A stretch of DNA of 64,000 bases from Calliopum simillimum (Eukaryota > Arthropoda > Insecta > Diptera > Lauxaniidae), in assembly GCA_951812925.1 (NCBI GenBank), contig OX638369.1, forward strand, positions 53,129,061 to 53,193,060. The letters are read 5' to 3'. The stretch's first letter is position 1. Every line of letters starts with the position of its first letter. Positions 1-9,698 of this stretch are shown here, one piece after another. Made by a program: the position numbers and the translations under genes. The notes beneath the pieces were generated by a model. The model saw nothing but the letters and a program-made list of their open reading frames with translations, did no database searches and was not told where the DNA came from.

Positions 1-129
1 ATCTTCCAGGCGACTACAATCCTATGATCACGGGTACTGAAATAATACTATATGGAGTATCTAGCACCGTGGTAAATCCTCTGGTCACTTAAGGTGTGGA
101 AGATATACAAGATCTTCCAGGCGACTACA
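1..129 (-). repeat. 124-bp satellite unit at left edge (partial copy)
   Basis: One unit and the start of another, matching the array at 4,676-5,690. The phase marker 'gatcttccagg' recurs 111 bases on because 13 bases (ccaggagcctgtg region) are missing here. It abuts the left LTR body exactly as the main array abuts the right one. Confidence 0.85.
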
Positions 130-263
130 GTCTAACAAATTACCCTAAGATACCTAGGAATACGAGGCCTTTGCACTACTACCCTTTGGCATTTAATGTT
201 TTAAACATCAAGATTATTTTTATTTAACTTTGATGTTGTCGCACTGAACGTTTGGCTGTGACT

Positions 264-275
264 GCCTGCCTTCTG
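264..275. repeat. target-site duplication, left copy
   Basis: GCCTGCCTTCTG here is repeated at 2,315-2,326 on the other side of the inserted non-LTR element. The uninterrupted LTR at about 5,826-5,837 holds it once, which proves the insertion. Confidence 0.9.
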
Positions 276-306
<31 letters not shown>

Positions 307-2314
307 TTAATTACTTTGAAATACATTTTGTCTTAATACTACATTACATTACATACATTCTTTCTTAACATACACACGTATTTATCTAAGAGTTTCTTAA
401 TTAGGTTTATAAATTTGTAAGAATAATACATATCTTATTCTACTACATAACATAAATTATAAAATACATTGTTTACATTGCGTTAATTTTTTCCGAAAAA
501 ATTTAAAAAAAAGGAAATTTCATTATTTGTTTTTATACTTAAAACTAAACAATATCTTAAAACTACCTAAAACTATATAACAACAGATAGAGAACCCTTA
601 TTTTAGCTCGTCATTAATTTTGCAGAAATTGACTAGTGCTATACACTGTGTTTCTGACGTCAAGTGTTTTAAATCTTCTATGGTAAAATAAGAGTTCTTT
701 ACCTGAATATATATTATTATTATTATTTAATACACTTAAATATATGGGTGACATGTGCTTATCTTCTATGGGGTATGCTATATCACTTTCCTTATTTAAA
801 TAATTATCTATCAGATTGTTATAGACAAAAGGCAACTTTCCTAAGTATTTCAACGCTAAGCCTACCAGGAATGAATCTATTCTTATTAATTTACCTTGGT
901 CATAAACTACTTTATTTGGAGTATTTCTATAGGTGCCATTTACGTATCGCTTAGCTCTAATACCCAAGCACACCCTGAGAGTGTATCTCTCAAAAATTCT
1001 TAGCCTTTCCATTTGGGCTGACGAGATATCAAACCAAATAGGGAATGCATAACCTAAAATGGGCCTTATAATTTGCTTATAGCAATTTAACCTTATCTCA
1101 TGTTTGAGATGTTTTGCTCTGCGAAACAGGTTCGAGTAGCAGAAGAATATTTTTTTGGCTTTCGATAAGGTGTAGTCAATATGGGTTTTAAACGTAAATT
1201 TCCTATCAAAAATAACACCTAAATACTTAATTTGTTCTGTATACCTTATAGAATCTCCATTTATTTCTATATCAGGGATAAATTGCCTGGCATTAGGATA
1301 TAAGTCCTTTTTAAGGCCTTTAAAAATTGTGCTTTCACACTTTCCTATGTTCAACCTTAGTTTCCATTTTCTAAAAAACCTATTGAGAATCTCTAGGTGG
1401 TCATTCATTTTAAGATTTGCCGTTGAGGCCCTAGCATTTGAACTTAGAAGCATAATATCGTCTGCATAAATAAGGGTCAATATATTTGAGTCAGAGTTGG
1501 GAATGTCTGCCAACAGGATATTATAAAGGATTGGTCCTAGAATAGAGCCCTGGGGTACCCCTGCAGTGATTGGCTTACAAATAGAATTTTCATTATTATA
1601 GTGTACAAAGAAGGACCTATCTGTGAGGTAATCTAACACTATTTTGCAAAGATGCTTGTCAAAACTAAATTTTCTATACATTTTGTACACTATCCCCTCT
1701 ATCCAGGCTGTGTCAAAAGCTTTCTCAAAGTCAAGGGCTACAGCAATTGTTGCACGCCGCTTATTTAGGTTTGTTGTGACAAAGTCAGAAAGAAGAGTCA
1801 GTGCATGGCTAGTGGAGTGAGAGGGTCTGAAACCAAATTGAAAGTCTTTAAGAATATTGTGTTCCGCTATATGATTTTTGAGTTTATCAAAGATAAAACC
1901 TTCATATAGCTTACTAACATTGGACAATAATGAAATTGGTCTATAATTTTTAGGCACTTTTGGATCTGTGTTTGGTTTAAGAATGGGAATAACCTTTGCA
2001 CATTTCCAAGAAGTGGGAAAATAACCTATACTAAAAGTATGGTTGAAAAGGGTCGCTAAAAATTTCCAGACAACATATTCAGTTTTCCTCAAGAGAAAAT
2101 TGGAAATATTGTCTTCACCTGAGCTCCTTTTATTATTTTTTCTCTGAAGAATTATAGCAATTTCAGTGGGCTTAACTAACTTTAGGTAATTTTCAAAAGA
2201 TTCAGGATCTAACCTACTCACTAAGGACTCCCCATCTGCTGTTAGTTCACTATTAAACCTTATGGTGGGTTCAGAATAATCTAAGTCAGAAATTTCGCTA
2301 GCGACCTGCCTTGC
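276..2314 (-). mobile_element. 5'-truncated Jockey-type non-LTR retrotransposon
   Basis: The poly-T run at 276-304 is the poly-A tail of a minus-strand insertion. The other end lies inside the RT reading frame, so the 5' UTR, ORF1 and the endonuclease were never copied. The 12-bp direct repeats (264-275, 2,315-2,326) are typical of target-primed reverse transcription. The region between tail and coding end (305-613) is AT-rich 3' UTR. The element entered an LTR of the gag-only retrotransposon, so it is younger than that copy. Confidence 0.88.
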
Positions 2315-2410
2315 GCCTGCCTTCTGTGTTTTACGTCGTGCTTTTATAGTCGTGAGCCGCGGCCAGTGTGTTGTGTTTTTCACTGTGTGTGTGTATATGT
2401 GTGACGACAA
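614..2410 (-). pseudogene. reverse transcriptase fragment fused to LTR-derived N-terminus
   Basis: The open frame encodes 598 aa. Residues 1-32 come from the surrounding LTR (the same peptide is encoded at 5,693-5,920); the element-derived part begins at about residue 33 (2,314). From there it is the C-terminal part of a Jockey-superfamily ORF2: fingers with NYRPISLLSNVSKLYE, FRPSHST, LDFEKAFDT, GVPQGSILGP, and catalytic YADD near residue 314, then the thumb and a C-terminal domain. The apurinic endonuclease domain is absent because of 5' truncation. The frame has no stop, which suggests recent insertion, but the fused start codon is accidental and the copy cannot retrotranspose alone. Confidence 0.85.
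2315..2326. repeat. target-site duplication, right copy
   Basis: This is the second copy of GCCTGCCTTCTG. The next base is T in both flanks, so the duplication may be 12 or 13 bp. Confidence 0.9.
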
Positions 2411-2574
2411 TGCGTTTGTTGTTGCCTATATGCACGTGAGTAAGTTATTAAGGGAAGATTTATTTGAAGTACTGTTGGTTTTTGTTATTGTTTTTGGTGT
2501 TTTTCTTTGTTTGTGTAATATTTATGATATGTTATTATATTATATTATATTGTGACGTCATTAGGGACGTTACA

Positions 2575-2592
2575 GTCCCCTCCTACTTCGCA
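2575..2592 (-). promoter_or_regulatory. polypurine tract of the gag-only LTR element
   Basis: On the minus strand, AAGTAGGAGGGGAC immediately precedes the LTR start TGTAACG. A purine run touching a TG dinucleotide at the start of a repeated block is the plus-strand priming site of LTR elements. It shows that 130-2,574 is the 3' LTR. Confidence 0.75.
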
Positions 2593-2785
2593 GACGGGAA
2601 CCTTCTCGGCGACAAGATCCCCTTCTCTTCGTGTTCTCGTCGTGATGTAGGTACCTAGTTCGTGGGGTGGTTTCTTTTGTAAAATTAATTTTCGTATAAT
2701 TTTATATATTTTTTTTTGTCTTTGTTTGTTTTTTTTTTTTTTTTTGTTATTTATGTTTTTTTTTCCACGTTTAATTTAATTTTAT
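2593..2785 (-). other. 3' untranslated region after gag
   Basis: AT- and T-rich sequence between the gag stop and the purine tract, with several poly-T runs. I see no trace of protease, RT or integrase coding in any frame. Confidence 0.6.
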
Positions 2786-4435
2786 TTAATTCTGTTGGCA
2801 CTTCAGGGTTTTTTTTCTCACCAGGTTGAGTTTTTTTTCGCCATTTATATAGTTCGAGTTTTTCTTCCTCTTTCTCCAATTCCATTGCTTAGGATCTGCC
2901 ATAATTTTAAGGTTTGATTTTCCTACCTTTTTTATGGTAGCCGCACATTGTTGGACAAAAGTCTCTGCGTTCTCTAACGTTTTATCTACTTGCAGGGATT
3001 TAATACCATGTTTATTTTCATGCTTTATTGCGCGTGGGATTTTACCAGCTATACACCATTGGGTTAGAGGCTGTGGTTCATGTTGAGGATTTTCATGCTG
3101 GCTCTTATTTGGCCAGCTTACTTCTGAATCATTGCGTTTCTTAATCTGTTGAATAGCAGGATCCTCGATTGTTGAGTTTTCTTTAATCACAGTGCGTACA
3201 TTAGGTTCATCTTGCAGAATTTCATTTCCCTGTCGAGAATTTTCTGTGAATTTATCCGGGCAAGCTTTCATTACTCGGCTAGGCAGCCTATGTCTCTGTA
3301 CTTGCACTTCCATTGGAGGTGAAAGGAAACTTTCTTTTCTGTGTTCTTCTCGACCTTCCAGTGTCTCCTTTTCGAGGGTAGTCGAAGGGTTTGAAGAAAT
3401 AACGGTTCCGACATTTCTTCTTACCATGGGATGCAGGTTTTGTTCGTCTGCTAAAATATTGTCACCATATCGCGAGTATTCCGCAAACACTCCTGACCAG
3501 GCTTCCGTTCTCTGAATAGCATGAACCCGGTTCTGCTGATTTTCTTCCATCCGGATAAATTCATACTCTCCGATTAGGGCTATTAACTCTTCTAGTGAAC
3601 TAAATCTATTTCTACTCATGAACAGTCGGTAGTCTGGTCGTAACCCGTCATATATCTTGTCGGTAAAATCGATTTTCCGAAGTCGGGGATGTTGTGAGCT
3701 CAAATTTACAATAGCCAGGATGTAATCCTTTCCCCTTTCGTGAGGACCCTGACGGCGGCAGTAGACTTCATCCTCCAAGCGGGATAAGTATCTTGCTGGC
3801 ATAAAGAAACCCACAGCTTCACTGCAGAACTGCCTCCACGTTGATATTTTGTCCCTTTTTATACGCCACCAATCAGCAGCTTTTCTTTTAAGCGAACTGA
3901 TCATTGGCAGCAGCAATTTATCCAGCGGGATTTTGTCCCAACGAGCCATTTCCTCTTCTGTCCCTTCATATCTCAAATTCCATTTTCTTACAAGCTCTAT
4001 CACATCCGCATTACTAAGATTGGAACTCCCTGCGGGAACATCAACGTTATTCTCTTCGGCATCTTCCGTAAGTAGTTTTACCAGGTTTTCGGTGGATTTT
4101 CGGCCCCGACGGATTTTGATGAAGGTGCCAAATCTGCGTCGAAGCGCCTCTACATTTCCATCAGTTTCAAGTCCTAACTTAGCCATTTCCTCGATCAATC
4201 GTTCTTTTCTTAGTTGATAGATTGATCCTAAGGTATCTGGACTTACGAGTGGATTATCTGCTGCATTGGCTTTATTTTCTTGTTGCTGTTGAATTCTCTT
4301 TATTAGTGTTTTTGGGATAGCTGCAGGTCTTGACGGTAAGTCGCCTTCCTCTGAGCTATGTCCCTGCTCGGGCGCCATTTGTAACGATTGTTTTGTTCCA
4401 GAGGCTGAGGTAGCGTCAGCGGTTGCCATGGTCAA
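2786..4435 (-). CDS. retrotransposon Gag polyprotein (non-autonomous LTR element)
   Basis: The 549-aa protein is the structural capsid precursor of an LTR retrotransposon. Residues about 72-105 form a basic, helix-rich SAP-like segment (YQLRKERLIEEMAKLGLE). Residues about 165-295 match the Retrotrans_gag pattern: WDKIPLDKLLLPMISSLK, AADWW near 187, W-x-F-C, then YCRRQGPHERGKDYI and a Y-D-GL-P-Y-R segment. No CCHC zinc knuckle is visible, and the C-terminal ~200 residues are low-complexity and charged. The start ATG lies in a clear initiation context 240 bases after the satellite array. No stop or frameshift breaks the frame, although no pol follows. An intact gag kept without pol suggests that the RNA is packaged or copied with help from an autonomous relative. 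Confidence 0.85.
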   Translation of the reverse strand: MTMATADATSASGTKQSLQMAPEQGHSSEEGDLPSRPAAIPKTLIKRIQQQQENKANAADNPLVSPDTLGSIYQLRKERLIEEMAKLGLETDGNVEALRRRFGTFIKIRRGRKSTENLVKLLTEDAEENNVDVPAGSSNLSNADVIELVRKWNLRYEGTEEEMARWDKIPLDKLLLPMISSLKRKAADWWRIKRDKISTWRQFCSEAVGFFMPARYLSRLEDEVYCRRQGPHERGKDYILAIVNLSSQHPRLRKIDFTDKIYDGLRPDYRLFMSRNRFSSLEELIALIGEYEFIRMEENQQNRVHAIQRTEAWSGVFAEYSRYGDNILADEQNLHPMVRRNVGTVISSNPSTTLEKETLEGREEHRKESFLSPPMEVQVQRHRLPSRVMKACPDKFTENSRQGNEILQDEPNVRTVIKENSTIEDPAIQQIKKRNDSEVSWPNKSQHENPQHEPQPLTQWCIAGKIPRAIKHENKHGIKSLQVDKTLENAETFVQQCAATIKKVGKSNLKIMADPKQWNWRKRKKNSNYINGEKKLNLVRKKTLKCQQN

Positions 4436-4675
4436 CTAAAAGACAATCAAACTTTCAGTTTACAAAATACTTTATTTTTATTTATTTAATTTTTAATTGC
4501 AAATTATTTTTACATTGGTTTATTGGGTTTTTTTATAAAGAAGTTTACAATCGGATAATGTATGTTTTAATTTATTTAATTTGTTTTTGTTTTATTTCGC
4601 TGGGATACTGCTGGCTGAATTTCTCTTCTCCTGGAATGTCGTCCTGTGCTTGATCCTGGATTTTATGGCAGTTTT
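4436..4675 (-). other. untranslated leader of the gag-only element
   Basis: T-rich leader between the satellite array and gag. A primer-binding site should lie at its upstream end. On the minus strand TGGAAAACTGCC occurs there (about 4,665-4,676) but matches no tRNA end that I recognise. Confidence 0.45.
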
Positions 4676-5690
4676 CCAGGTGACAATGGGTTTTGGTTAT
4701 TGACTACGGGTACTTTAATGATACTATATGGAGTATCTAGCACCGTAGATAAACCTCTGGTCACGTAAGGTGCCAGGAGCCTTTGTGGAAGATATGCAAG
4801 ATCTTCCAGGCGACTACAATCCTATGATCACGGGTACTGAAATGATACTATATTGAGTATCCAGCACCGTGGATAATCCTCTGGTCACTTAAGGTGCCAG
4901 GAGCCTGTGTGAAAGATATACAAGATCTTCCAGGCGACTACAATCCTATGATCACGGGAACTGAAATGATACTATATGGAGTATCTAGCACCGTGGATAA
5001 TCCTCTGGTCACTTAAGGTGCCAGGAGCCTGTGTGGAAGATATACAAGATCTTCCAGGCGACTACAATCCTATGATCACGGGTACTGAAATGATACTACA
5101 TATATGGAGTATCCAGCACCGTGGATAATCCTCTGGTCACTTAAGGTGCCAGGAGCCTGTGTGGAATATATACAAGATCTTCCAGGCGATTACAATCCTA
5201 TGATCACGTGTACTGAAATGATACTATATGGAGTATCCAGCTCCGTGGATAATCCTCTGGTCACTTAAGGTGCCTGGAGCCTGTGAGGAAGATATACAAG
5301 ATCTTCCAGGCGACTACAATCCTATGATCACGGGTACTGAAATGATACTATATGGAGTATCCAGCACCGTGGATAATCCTCTGGTCACTTAAAGTGCCAG
5401 GAGCCTGTGTGGAAGATATACAAGATCTTCCAGGCGACTACAATCCTATGATCACGGGTACTGAAATGATACTATATGGAGTATCCAGCACCGTGGATAA
5501 TCCTCTGGTCACTTAAGGTGCCAGGAGCCTGTGTGGAAGATATACAAGATCTTCCAGGCGACTACAATCCTATGATCACGGGTACTGAAATGATACTATA
5601 TTGAGTATCCAGCACCGTGGATAAACCTCTGGTCACTTAAGGTGCCAGGAGCCTTTGTGGAAGATATACAAGATCTTCCAGGCGACTACA
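4676..5690 (-). repeat. 124-bp satellite array, eight units, within or beside the LTR
   Basis: The marker 'gatcttccagg' begins at 4,800, 4,924, 5,049, 5,176, 5,300, 5,424, 5,548 and 5,672, giving spacings of 124-127. Internal units are nearly identical, while the first (4,676-4,799) is degenerate, as expected if homogenisation by unequal exchange is weaker at an array edge. No ORF crosses the units. Confidence 0.92.
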
Positions 5691-6097
5691 GTCTAACAAA
5701 TTACCCTAAGATACCTAGGAATACGAGGCCTTTGCACTACTACCCTTTGGCATTCAATGTTTAAAACATCAAGATTATTTTTATTTAACTTTGATGTTGT
5801 CGCACTGAACGTTTGGCTGTGACTGCCTGCCTTCTGTGTTTTACGTCGTGCTTTTATAGTCGTGAGCCGCGGCCAGTTTGTTGTGTTTTTCACTGTGTGT
5901 GTGTATATGTGTGACGACAATGCGTTTGTTGTTGCCTATATGCACGTGAGTAAGATATTGAGGGAAGATTTATTTGAAGTACTGTTGGTTTTTGTTATTG
6001 TTTTTGGTGTTTTTCTTTGTTTGTGTAATATTTATATTTAATATTTATGATATGTTATTATATTATATTATATTGTGACGTCATTAGGGACGTTACA
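5691..6097 (-). mobile_element. 5' LTR body of the gag-only element (uninterrupted)
   Basis: This is the intact counterpart of 130-2,574. On the minus strand it begins TGTAACGTCC at 6,097. A palindromic TGACGTCA (6,076-6,083), the full CRE/ATF consensus, sits 14 bases from the LTR edge and is conserved in both LTRs, so it may help drive transcription. A TATAATATAATATAA run follows it. Confidence 0.75.
6076..6083. promoter_or_regulatory. CRE-like palindrome TGACGTCA in the LTR
   Basis: An exact TGACGTCA, also present at 2,553-2,560 in the other LTR. It is the consensus for CREB/ATF-type bZIP factors. Use in vivo is inference. Confidence 0.4.
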
Positions 6098-6352
6098 GTA
6101 TGTAGTTAATTAATATTTTTTTTCTTGGACAAGATTATACTTAACATTAGAGATCATTTGTTTACTTTAATGAGGAAAATAATGAAATTAATAAACTGAT
6201 GGTTTACGGAAATTATTTGAATTATGAATAGTGGCTATTGTGTTTAAATGCATGCTTTTGTAAAAAATCGTTAACTAGATACGAACTAACTTTGCTTCAA
6301 CATGAAAAACATATACCTAAATCAACCTTTAACTATACAGGCACTCAAATTG

Positions 6353-6888
6353 TCTAAACACAATACTTCTTATATGAAATCTTATAAACTTGTTGACGCT
6401 TAATCGGACCACATCCTCAGAATTTTGAATATACTTGCAGAATTTTGAGATATCCTTGCTTAAAGTTGGCGAAAATGCTGTTTTAAGAATTATAGCGTAG
6501 CTACAGGAAAAAGGTAAATTCTCATTGTTTAATGATATCGAATAGCCAGGGTATGAAATATATTTGTGCCAATACAAATGGGCGATGCCGCTTCCCCAAA
6601 ACATTTCGTCCTTTGCATGGGGCTGAAATGCCCTCTCTTTAAAGAATCATAACTCGAAAAGTAAGAGCCCTGTTGGAAAAGTTTGAAGGTGTGTTTTGAT
6701 AAGAAAGAGTGAGTCTATCCAATGCCATTAAAAAGCAGAGTTTCACCTTTTCCTGTTGCTACGCCATAAGTTTCAAAACATTATTTTCTCCAACTTCAAG
6801 CAAGGATTGACAATTCGGAGGAGGCAGTCCTATTCAGCGCCGAAAGAATAATAAGACTGCATATAAGAAGTATTGTGTTCAGAAAACT
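6353..6888. repeat. fold-back repeat, arms ~180 bp
   Basis: The left arm at about 6,353-6,543 (from 'aacacaatacttcttatat') is the diverged reverse complement of about 6,718-6,888 (ending 'atataagaagtattgtgtt'). Shared landmarks are the GCGTAGC-ACAGGAAAA block and the CCTTGCTTAAAGTTGG / CCAACTTCAAGCAAGG block. A third, plus-oriented relative lies at about 8,030-8,290. No coding capacity. Confidence 0.7.
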
Positions 6889-8029
6889 TTTTTTTTATGA
6901 GCCTGTACTATTTTCAATCACAAAATTTTAGCTTCTTTTATTTCGATCTTGGCTCTCGAAATTCACCAATAAAAACTACAATTGTTGGCCCTTGTGGGTT
7001 CAACTCCTTCTTTGAATGCAACGAATAATATTTTTTGATAACCCAATTAATTTAATACTTACATCAAATATCGGACGCATTTGTCGTGACACCTCCGTAG
7101 TATCTCATAAAAGATATTGATTAAAAGTTTGGATTTTTTTACCTGTGCTTATATTCACCGATACGGAGGAAGTAATTTAGAAGTTAGCCACATTTAACTT
7201 CGAATTATTATTAACACAAAAACTTATATTATATAGAAAATCCATCGATCGGTCCTTTGACTATATGGTTTTTCTTCTATAAAGGATTTCCAAAGGCAAC
7301 GTCTTATTTGAGTTTCTTTCAATTTTTACATCAAAAATTGGATGTTTTTAAAAACCGAACAACGTCGCTGTGAGATTTTTTCCAAGCCCACGCACAGTGC
7401 GTTAAGCCCATACAAGCAATGGTCAAAAATAGAAGGAGTGGTTGGATATCGATGAAATTTGGTACTATAAGTAATTTGGGGTCGCTGAGCTCAAAAATGA
7501 TCTCAGATTTGTTGTAAACTTTATAGTTTTGCTAAAAACAAGGTATTTAGGACGATTTTCTTAAGGTCCATATATAACGATGATGAAAAAGTAATGTTTA
7601 ATGTTAACAAATGAAATGTACGCAGAAGAAATAATGTTTTTTTGTACTTGTGAGACCATTTGTTTTCATAAAAACAAAAAAAAATTTGCAACATAAATTT
7701 TAGTACCTGGAGGCCGATCCCTGCTCGGTCAACAATCTAATATTATTATTTTAGTCGATGTTTTTATTCATAGCTGTTTTTTGTTATGAAACTTGTATCT
7801 TTTCACTTCTAAAGGTCATGCTTTCAAAATGATAAGTAAGCCGATGAGAATAATGATAAGAAAAAACTCGGAAAGCATCGAATGGTATAGAAAAATATCA
7901 AAAACTCAAATTTTTTTTTTGGCGAAATAGAATGCCCTAAAATAAATAAATGGGATGTGCCACGCACCCAAAATATTTTGTCTTTTGTATGGCAGCAAAA
8001 ATATCTTATATTCAAAGAATCATAACTCG
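6889..8029. other. AT-rich intergenic DNA, no gene seen
   Basis: Only short unsupported ORFs. A cluster of 'ccaaatttcat'-like phrases recalls the repeats on either side, but I find no termini. Confidence 0.5.
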
Positions 8030-8290
8030 GAAAATAAGAATCCTATTGGAAAAATCTGAAAGGATATTTGGATAAGGAAGAGTGTAACTATCCGATGCTA
8101 TTAATAAAAAAGAATTTCACCTTTTCTTGTAGCTACGCTGTAAGACTGAACACAGCGTTTTCTTCAACTTTAAGCAAGGATATTTCAAAATCCTGCAGGT
8201 ATAATGACAGTTCTGCTGATGAAGACGGATTTAGCTTCAAAAAGTACATAAGACTGCATATAAGAATTAAACAGTTCATTCCATTTTTTT
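8030..8290 (+). repeat. single-arm relative of the 6.35-6.89 kb fold-back
   Basis: It shares the ATAACTCG-AAA-TAAGA, CACCTTTTC-TGTAGCTACGC, TTCAACTTTAAGCAAGGAT and TAAGACTGCATATAAGAA blocks with 6,640-6,870. Confidence 0.65.
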
Positions 8291-8390
8291 TTGTGCCTGA
8301 GTTATTAACAAAAATTTTTATTTTGATAAAAAAGTGGGCGTGGCAATTATTAAACAAAGCCTTCTTTTTGTTATATTTTAGATACTCGTG

Positions 8391-8822
8391 ATCCGGATTC
8401 GCATACCAAATTTCATCAAAATATGTTGTATAATTTGCGAGAAACAGCATTTAATGTGTTTTACTTGTATGGGAGGTTCCACGCGCGCTTTCGATATTTT
8501 GCCTACTTTCAGGTCGTAGGTGCCTAATAGCAAGTAAACTCCCCACAGTTAAATTCAGAAAGATTGCTTTAGTAGTTTTCTTTTTATAGCGCATTATATT
8601 TTTGTGGGCGGTGCCACGCCCTTTAACGAGTTTTCCCAATATAATTGCGTATGACATATTAATACTTGTTTGAAGAGGTAACAGATCCTAAATTTTTATC
8701 AAAATTGTCGGAGTCGTTTTCGAGTAATATTGAATCAAAATTTTCAAGGGTTAAAAAGTGGGCGTGTCACTTATTCGATCCCGCCCACTTTTCGTTTGTT
8801 ACAAGATATTATTAAGAAGTAC
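8391..8822 (+). repeat. ~430-bp tandem module, unit 1
   Basis: It matches 15,493-15,916 along its length (CATACCAAATTTCAT..., TGTATGGGAGGTTCCACGCG, GTGGGCGGTGCCACGCCC, AAAAGTGGGCGTG...CCCGCCCACTTTT). The retroelement at 8,823-15,488 entered at the junction of two consecutive units, so the units were once contiguous. Two hairpin-forming stems are conserved in both. Confidence 0.85.
8819..8822. repeat. 4-bp target-site duplication GTAC, left
   Basis: GTAC here and at 15,489-15,492 directly flank the LTR termini AGT...ACT. Four-base duplications are usual for errantivirus-type integrases. Confidence 0.92.
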
Positions 8823-9098
8823 AGTAAATAAATCGTTCAACTTAAATGTTTAACGTGAGTTTAAAGACTGAATTTTATTTTATCAAATGATTTCTTACGA
8901 GCTAGACTTAACATATATACATACATATATCTACAATACACTTATGAGCTAAGCGTGGGATTTGCTTTGTCAGCAAACTCCCGCATTCATCATTTGTTTA
9001 TAGTTATGAACATATTATAAACAAACGATGTTGATAAGGAAAATATTTAAAAGTTAAATATTTTTTTAGCGTTAGCTGAATTCGTAGAAGGGATAACT
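8823..9098 (-). mobile_element. 3' LTR of the errantivirus-like element
   Basis: 276 bp, identical by eye to 15,213-15,488. On the minus strand it starts AGTTATCCC and ends ATTTATTTACT, consistent with errantivirus ends rather than TG...CA. Confidence 0.95.
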
Positions 9099-9112
9099 CC
9101 TCCCTCCATAAG
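9099..9112 (-). promoter_or_regulatory. polypurine tract
   Basis: On the minus strand ATGGAGGGAGG abuts the LTR start AGTTATCC. It is the plus-strand DNA primer of the element. Confidence 0.8.
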
Positions 9113-9147
9113 AACGACCCTTGGGTGTTCCTTGTATTTTAAACATC

Positions 9148-9698
9148 TTTTAGCAATAAATTCAATTATAATAGTTTTTGACAAATATAAAATAATAATT
9201 ACAAATATCATAAAATCATAATGTAGGTCATGAAATTTTCAAACCATCCCTTATGTGGTTCTCTATGAAAAGTTAACAATTTGATTTTCTCTATGTTATC
9301 CAGATGTTGCAGATATAGCTTTTGAATTGAAATAGGATTCTCATAAGTTTTTATAGTGTTTAAATGGATTGTTGGAATAAGTATAATTGGTTTATAATAT
9401 TTATTATAATAAGTAAATATCCTATTAGTTACGGTTACACTGCAATTATTAAACGTGATAATATTTGCATATTTTATAAACAATTCGTGATTTAGACAAT
9501 CTTGCTTAATAGTTTCATTTACATTGACTGTTAGAATGGTGTTATGATTAATGTTAACAATACTACTTTTGAGATTTTTTCTGTAGTTGCATATATGATT
9601 CTCCTTTAAAAGATTTTTTATGCAATCACTATTAGGATAAGTTAACTCTCCTTTGAATTTAATATTGTCATCAATATCTTCAAATATTTCTTTTCCCC
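9148..9698 (-). pseudogene. C-terminal part of env, displaced by frame breaks
   Basis: After the env stop at 9,699-9,701, coding resemblance continues in another frame to about 9,208. A hydrophobic stretch followed by basic residues, as expected for a transmembrane anchor and short tail, then appears in a third frame at about 9,148-9,215. The first break lies in an A-run near 9,712-9,717, the second in an AT-rich run near 9,210-9,220. Both may be real decay or indel errors in homopolymers. As written, no single protein spans the region. Confidence 0.6.

Larger units (their letters stand above)
130..2574 (-). mobile_element. 3' LTR body of the gag-only element, split by a LINE insertion
   Basis: This is the same sequence as 5,691-6,097 apart from a 2,039-bp insertion at 276-2,314 and small indels (for example one missing ATATTTA block near 2,520). 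On the minus strand the LTR begins TGTAACGTCC directly after a purine tract, which fixes its 5' boundary at 2,574. A TGACGTCA palindrome lies at 2,553-2,560. Confidence 0.75.
1..6097 (-). mobile_element. gag-only LTR retrotransposon, truncated by window edge
   Basis: Read on the minus strand, the order is LTR (6,097 down to the satellite array), untranslated leader, one gag ORF, purine tract, second LTR. The two LTR copies share the block from 'agtctaacaaatta' to 'gggacgttaca' at 129-2,574 and 5,690-6,097. Each is followed on its 3' side by the same 124-bp satellite, so the array is most simply part of the LTR (about 1.4 kb in the right copy). There is no protease, RT or integrase between gag and the 3' LTR, so the element is non-autonomous. 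The left LTR runs out of the window and target duplications cannot be checked. Alternative: a tandem element array with the satellite in the leader. Confidence 0.7.

Noticed and set aside
4676..5690. Regular repeats considered as a CRISPR-like array
   Set aside because: Units are 124 bp with no unique spacers, in eukaryotic retroelement context.
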